Source: Mycolicibacterium aubagnense
GTDB lineage: Bacteria > Actinomycetota > Actinomycetes > Mycobacteriales > Mycobacteriaceae
Direction of reading: 5' to 3'
Length of the DNA stretch: 64,000 nt
Assembly (NCBI RefSeq): GCF_010730955.1
Contig: NZ_AP022577.1
Coordinates: 5,394,001-5,458,000 of the forward strand
How positions within the stretch are numbered: the first letter of the stretch is position 1; each line of letters opens with the position of its first letter. Below, one piece after another: positions 60,857 through 64,000 of this stretch. Under the pieces are notes generated by a model, which saw only the letters and a program-made list of their open reading frames with translations, ran no database searches and was not told where the DNA came from. A program made the position numbers and the translations under genes.

Positions 60857-61649
60857 CGTGGTCGATGCGTTGCGCGCCCTCGGGTATGAGGGCAAGAACC
60901 CGATCTGAGACGACCGAGACCAGGCTCATGACGGCGGCGTGACTGTCGAAGGCGCCGGGGGAGGCGTTCGGGCATTCGAGCCACCAGGTGGCGCGGCCGG
61001 CGATCGAACGAAGTTGGTCGTCGGCGAAGAGCGCCAACGGAATTCCGGACTCGGCGGCCCATTCGACGAGTTCGCCGGCCCACCGGCCGTGGCGCCGGAA
61101 CGACATCACGATGAGCAGGTCGTGCTCGTCGAAGTCCGCGACGTCTTCGGCGACGGACTGACCTGAATTGGGGGCCAGCCAGGTGTCGGGCCGCATCTGG
61201 GCGAGGTTCAGCCTCAGCACTGTTGCCGCGGCCAGGCTGCTCCGATAGCCGCAGACGGCGACGCGACGTGCGGCAGCGATCTTCTCCGCAACGGCCTCGA
61301 CCACTGCCTCATCCAGTTGGGCGTGCATGGCATGCAGGTTCGCGATGTCCTGCGAGATGATCGCGCTGACGTCGGGCGTGCCCTCGGCCGTGACGGGCAC
61401 GCCTGATCGCCGCAACGCGCGCAGGTGTTCTCGCATGGCATCGAAGCTGCTGAACTCCAGGGTGCGCACCAGCCGGGAGAACGTCGCCTTTGACACGTCG
61501 GCCATGGTGGCGAGTTCGCTTGCGTGATAGGTACAGGCATCGCCGGCGTGCTCGAGCAGCACGTCGGCGGCGCGGCGTTCCTGTGGGCTCATCGACGCGT
61601 AGCGGCTCGTGATTCTCGCCTCCAGCGAGTCCGGCTGGTCCTGGCGCAT
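60786..61649 (-). CDS. RpiR/MurR-type regulator of the urate locus
   Basis: 287 residues. An N-terminal helix-turn-helix (about 20-75, [24 protein letters not shown]) and a C-terminal SIS sugar-phosphate-binding fold (about 130-250, [10 protein letters not shown] and [12 protein letters not shown]) define the family. It is the last gene of the minus-strand uraD-uraH operon, with ATGA overlap to uraH. Regulation of purine breakdown is the natural role, though the ligand would be a SIS-binding compound. Its 3' end overlaps cysQ by 71 bases. Confidence 0.9.
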   Translation of the reverse strand: MRQDQPDSLEARITSRYASMSPQERRAADVLLEHAGDACTYHASELATMADVSKATFSRLVRTLEFSSFDAMREHLRALRRSGVPVTAEGTPDVSAIISQDIANLHAMHAQLDEAVVEAVAEKIAAARRVAVCGYRSSLAAATVLRLNLAQMRPDTWLAPNSGQSVAEDVADFDEHDLLIVMSFRRHGRWAGELVEWAAESGIPLALFADDQLRSIAGRATWWLECPNASPGAFDSHAAVMSLVSVVSDRVLALIPEGAQRIDHVNSVHQTLGAPRPATYRRTRGGT

Positions 61650-61960
61650 CAGCTTCCCCGGTAGGTGGTGTACGCGAACGGGCTCAGCAGCAGTGCGACG
61701 TGCGTGTGGCCAGCTCCGATCGTGACGTGCAATTCGACCGTGGGGTAGAACGACTCCCGACCGGTACTGGCGAACCAGGCGCCCGTCGCGAAATGCAGCC
61801 GGTAGTCGCCGGGACTGAGCGTGACATTCCAGCGAATTCGGCCGTCGCTGTCGGTGTGGGCGGCCGCTACCTGCTCATTGCTCCGGCTTACGACGACAGC
61901 GAGATCCGCGGCGGGTTCGCCCCGCGCCGCGTCGAGCACATGGGTGGACAGTGACGTCAT
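61649..61960 (-). CDS. uraH: 5-hydroxyisourate hydrolase (transthyretin-like)
   Basis: 103 residues, the family length. Conserved pieces: the start L-S-T-H-V-L-D, H-F-A-T-G-A-W-F near 55, F-Y-P-T-V-E-L-H-V and the diagnostic C-terminal Y-R-G-S. It hydrolyses 5-hydroxyisourate, the uricase product, to OHCU. Its start overlaps uraD and its stop overlaps the RpiR gene, both by four bases, giving a tightly coupled three-gene operon. Confidence 0.95.
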   Translation of the reverse strand: MTSLSTHVLDAARGEPAADLAVVVSRSNEQVAAAHTDSDGRIRWNVTLSPGDYRLHFATGAWFASTGRESFYPTVELHVTIGAGHTHVALLLSPFAYTTYRGS

Positions 61961-62445
61961 GGCGTCACCCGTTCCGACAGTCGCAGGAGTGCGATCTCAC
62001 GAAGCTGGCCGACGGCGATGACGGCTTCCTCATCGCGGCTGAGTGACAGCCGGTGTTGCAGGGCGGCGTAGATGTCGGCTGGGCTGCGGCCCTTCGCACG
62101 GATCAAGAAGATGCGCCCGAACTTCGCCTCATAGTCCGCGTTGGCCTTGGCCAGTGTCGCGGCAAGCTCGTCCGGTATGGCCGGCTGTTCGCCGCGCGAC
62201 AGGCCGGACTCGACTGACGTTCCGCGGGCCCGTTCGCCGATGCGGGGGTGCTGGGCCAGCGCCTGATCCAGGCTGTCGGCGTTCCAGCCGTCAGCGGCGC
62301 GCGCGGCGGTCGACTCGAGTTCGCCGACATTGGCAAATGGTCGCCCCGCGACAACCGCGCTGAGCCAGGGCGGAATATCGGCGCAGGGGCGTAGCACCTC
62401 TACGGCTTCCTCAGGCGACGCAGAGTTGAACGTCTGAAGATCCAT
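61957..62445 (-). CDS. uraD: OHCU decarboxylase
   Basis: 162 residues. H-P-R-I-G-E near 66-71 is the signature loop, with the catalytic His; F-N-S-A-S-P-E-E-A at the start and N-A-D-Y-E-A-K-F-G-R-I-F-L-I-R-A-K-G-R-S near 104-123 are typical. It decarboxylates 2-oxo-4-hydroxy-4-carboxy-5-ureidoimidazoline to (S)-allantoin. First gene of the minus-strand operon, divergent from uricase, with a palindrome 12 bases before its start. Confidence 0.95.
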   Translation of the reverse strand: MDLQTFNSASPEEAVEVLRPCADIPPWLSAVVAGRPFANVGELESTAARAADGWNADSLDQALAQHPRIGERARGTSVESGLSRGEQPAIPDELAATLAKANADYEAKFGRIFLIRAKGRSPADIYAALQHRLSLSRDEEAVIAVGQLREIALLRLSERVTP

Positions 62446-62456
62446 GACCTGAATCT

Positions 62457-62473
62457 AGCGTTGCAGCAACGCT
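62457..62473. promoter_or_regulatory. Palindrome in the uraD-uricase intergenic region
   Basis: AGCGTTGC-A-GCAACGCT, perfect 8-bp arms around one base, 12 bases upstream of uraD. Operator-like; CGTTGCAG is shared with the second palindrome at 62591-62606. Confidence 0.6.
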
Positions 62474-62590
62474 TCTTCCCGATGAAACTGTTACAACCCG
62501 TTAACGCCCAGGTCGATGCCGAGGCGGACGTCCCGAATCGGGTACTTCGTCACACGGTTGAAACGAATTGGTGATGCCACAACAAAATCT

Positions 62591-62606
62591 GAAACGTACG
62601 TTGCAG
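62591..62606. promoter_or_regulatory. Second palindrome, uricase side
   Basis: AACGTACGTT (62593-62602) is a perfect 10-bp palindrome in the same divergent region, 40 bases before the uricase start, followed by GCAG so that CGTTGCAG is shared with the uraD-proximal site. Confidence 0.5.
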
Positions 62607-62641
62607 GGGTTGAGCCGTTTATCGCGCGTCAAGGGGGAATC

Positions 62642-63544
62642 GTGGCTGTGGGTGACATCGTCCTCGGATCGAATCAGTACGGCAAGGCGGAGAACCGCCT
62701 CGTCCGCATCGTTCGGGATACACCCGTCCATCGCATCATCGATCTGAACGTCACTTCCCAGTTGCGGGGCGATTTCACCGCCTGCCATTACGAGGGCGAC
62801 AACTCGCACGTGGTCGCGACCGACACACAGAAGAACACCGTGTACGCCTACGCGAAAGAAGTGGGCGTGAAGTCACCCGAGGATTTCCTGATTGCGGTGG
62901 GCAGGCACTTCGTCGGTGATTTCGAGTGGGTCACCGGAGGCCGTTGGGAGGCGCAGGAGTACGCGTGGGAACGGATCGTCGTCGACGGAAAGCCGCACGA
63001 CCACTCGTTTGTCCGAGCCGGCAAGTTTGTCCGCACGACTGTTGTCCAGATGGCCGGGGACATGACGTGGGTGGTGTCCGGCATCAAGGACTGCGTCGTG
63101 CTCAAGTCGACCGGCTCGGAGTTCCACGGCTTCCCCCGGGACAAATACACCACGCTCGCCGAGACCGACGACCGCATCATGGCCACGTCCATCACCGCGT
63201 GGTGGCGCTACCTGAGCACTGACCTCGACTTCAACGCCCTGCACGACGCCATCACCGACGTCGTGCTCAGCACCTTCGCCAGTGTCCATTCGCTCGCATT
63301 GCAGCAGACGCTGTTCGAGATCGGTAAGGCGATCCTCGAAACGTTCGATGTGGTCGCGGAAGTCAAGTTGTCGTGTCCCAACAAACACCACTTCGTGGTC
63401 GACCTCAGCCCGTTCGGGCTGGAGAACCCGAACGAGGTCTTCTACGCCGCCGACCGGCCGTACGGCCTGATCCAGGCCACCATCACCCGCGAGGGCGCGG
63501 ACGAGGCGCCGCAGGCGTGGGCCACGATTCCGGACTTCTGCTGA
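62642..63544 (+). CDS. pucL: Urate oxidase (factor-independent urate hydroxylase)
   Basis: 300 residues from GTG 62642, chosen for the AAGGGGGA ribosome-binding site and because the protein then begins near the uricase domain (G-S-N-Q-Y-G-K-A-E-N-R-L). Two T-fold units are present; motifs include D-N-S-H-V-V-A-T-D-T-Q-K-N-T-V-Y near 54-69 and the second unit S-C-P-N-K-H-H-F-V-V-D-L. It oxidises urate to 5-hydroxyisourate without cofactor. The uraD/uraH genes for the next steps are divergent. A xanthine-dehydrogenase subunit follows. Confidence 0.95.
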   Translation: MAVGDIVLGSNQYGKAENRLVRIVRDTPVHRIIDLNVTSQLRGDFTACHYEGDNSHVVATDTQKNTVYAYAKEVGVKSPEDFLIAVGRHFVGDFEWVTGGRWEAQEYAWERIVVDGKPHDHSFVRAGKFVRTTVVQMAGDMTWVVSGIKDCVVLKSTGSEFHGFPRDKYTTLAETDDRIMATSITAWWRYLSTDLDFNALHDAITDVVLSTFASVHSLALQQTLFEIGKAILETFDVVAEVKLSCPNKHHFVVDLSPFGLENPNEVFYAADRPYGLIQATITREGADEAPQAWATIPDFC

Positions 63545-63583
63545 GCGACACAGCACGCCGCGCGACCGCAGGAGGGGAGCCCA

Positions 63584-64000
63584 ATGGACCTGAACACCGT
63601 CAGCCGATACCGATTCGCGCGCTCGCGCGCCGACCTACGCCTTGCCGACGGCGAATCCGTCGTCGCCGGCGGAACGTGGCTGTTCTCTGAACCGCAGGTC
63701 GAACTCACCGGCGTCGTCGACCTCACGACAATGGGCTGGCGCGCCATCGAGCCCACCGACGGCGGACTGCGCATCGCGGCGACGTGCACCATCGCTGAAC
63801 TCGTGAGCCACCCCCGCCGACCCGACTGGCCCGCTCAGCACCTCTTCGGTGAGTGCGCCAACGCGTTGCTCGCCTCGTTCAAGATCTGGAACGTCGCCAC
63901 CGTCGGCGGCAATATCTGCCGGTCGTTCGCGGCCGCGTCGATGGTGTCGCTGGCCGTTGCCCTCGACGGGGTGGCCGAGATCTGGACTCCTGATGGCCAG
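63584..64000 (+). CDS. Xanthine dehydrogenase FAD-binding subunit, N-terminal part
   Basis: 139 codons from ATG 63584 to the window end, no stop. GGAGGGGA precedes the start. FAD-binding signatures of the family: V-V-A-G-G-T-W-L near 27-34 and A-T-V-G-G-N-I-C-R-S near 105-114, between which lies the usual T-I-A-E-L. It should pass electrons in oxidation of hypoxanthine/xanthine to urate, the substrate of the uricase just upstream. Partner subunits lie beyond the window. Confidence 0.9.
   Translation, partial: MDLNTVSRYRFARSRADLRLADGESVVAGGTWLFSEPQVELTGVVDLTTMGWRAIEPTDGGLRIAATCTIAELVSHPRRPDWPAQHLFGECANALLASFKIWNVATVGGNICRSFAAASMVSLAVALDGVAEIWTPDGQ

Noticed and set aside
1..64000. CRISPR array, rRNA genes, or phage structural genes
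   Set aside because: No regularly spaced repeats, rRNA sequence or phage head/tail genes were seen; the only RNA gene found is tRNA-Leu.

Overview
The window comes from a fast-growing mycobacterium (Mycolicibacterium type). DNA is GC-rich, and the flanking core genes reproduce the wag31 neighbourhood of mycobacteria: a YggS end, sepF, a YggT protein, wag31 and a small membrane protein on the left; dapE2, a PEBP protein, pyrD, lppL, uppP, a phosphoglycerate-mutase-like gene, a DUF3090 gene, a SCO1664-family gene and cysQ on the right. I worked from reading alone; no database search was run.

Layout. 1-3012: division and cell-pole block. 3383-14646: nitrogen-acquisition block, with a nitrate transporter, a GntR regulator plus a sterol-desaturase-like enzyme, a fused diflavin nitrate reductase, and a reductive-independent uracil catabolism set (URC1, URC4, upp) followed by a Tat-exported deaminase. 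14667-16697: small secreted genes, a hemophore relic and a zinc-ribbon membrane protein. 17336-18900: one complete IS481-family element abutting the tail of an identical copy. 18903-49425: accessory DNA bounded by 20-bp direct repeats of the 3' end of a tRNA-Leu(GAG) gene, with a third att-like copy at 22.4 kb and a decayed one at 49.3 kb. It looks like two islets integrated in tandem.

The first islet (18.9-22.4 kb) holds a protein with a HEPN-like R-N-x3-H motif next to a TIR-domain protein (a candidate anti-phage pair) and a broken polyketide synthase end. The second islet (22.4-49.3 kb) holds a VapC relic, two IS256-family copies, an AraC regulator split by one of them, and a large acyl-CoA catabolism set: a fused FadE, an aldehyde dehydrogenase, then a tight operon of thiolase, SRPBCC, MaoC hydratase, SDR, acyl-CoA dehydrogenase, hydrolase, acyl-CoA ligase and racemase, followed by an AraC regulator, a metal-dependent hydrolase, two SDRs, a Baeyer-Villiger-type monooxygenase and a TetR regulator. 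Together these could activate and beta-oxidise a branched or cyclic lipophilic substrate. An AbiEi antitoxin with only the stub of its toxin closes the islet.

49408-64000: tRNA-Leu, then core genes, ending in a urate catabolism locus (RpiR-type regulator, HIU hydrolase, OHCU decarboxylase, divergent uricase, and the start of a xanthine-dehydrogenase FAD subunit). Nitrogen scavenging from nitrate, uracil and urate is therefore a theme of the non-island part.
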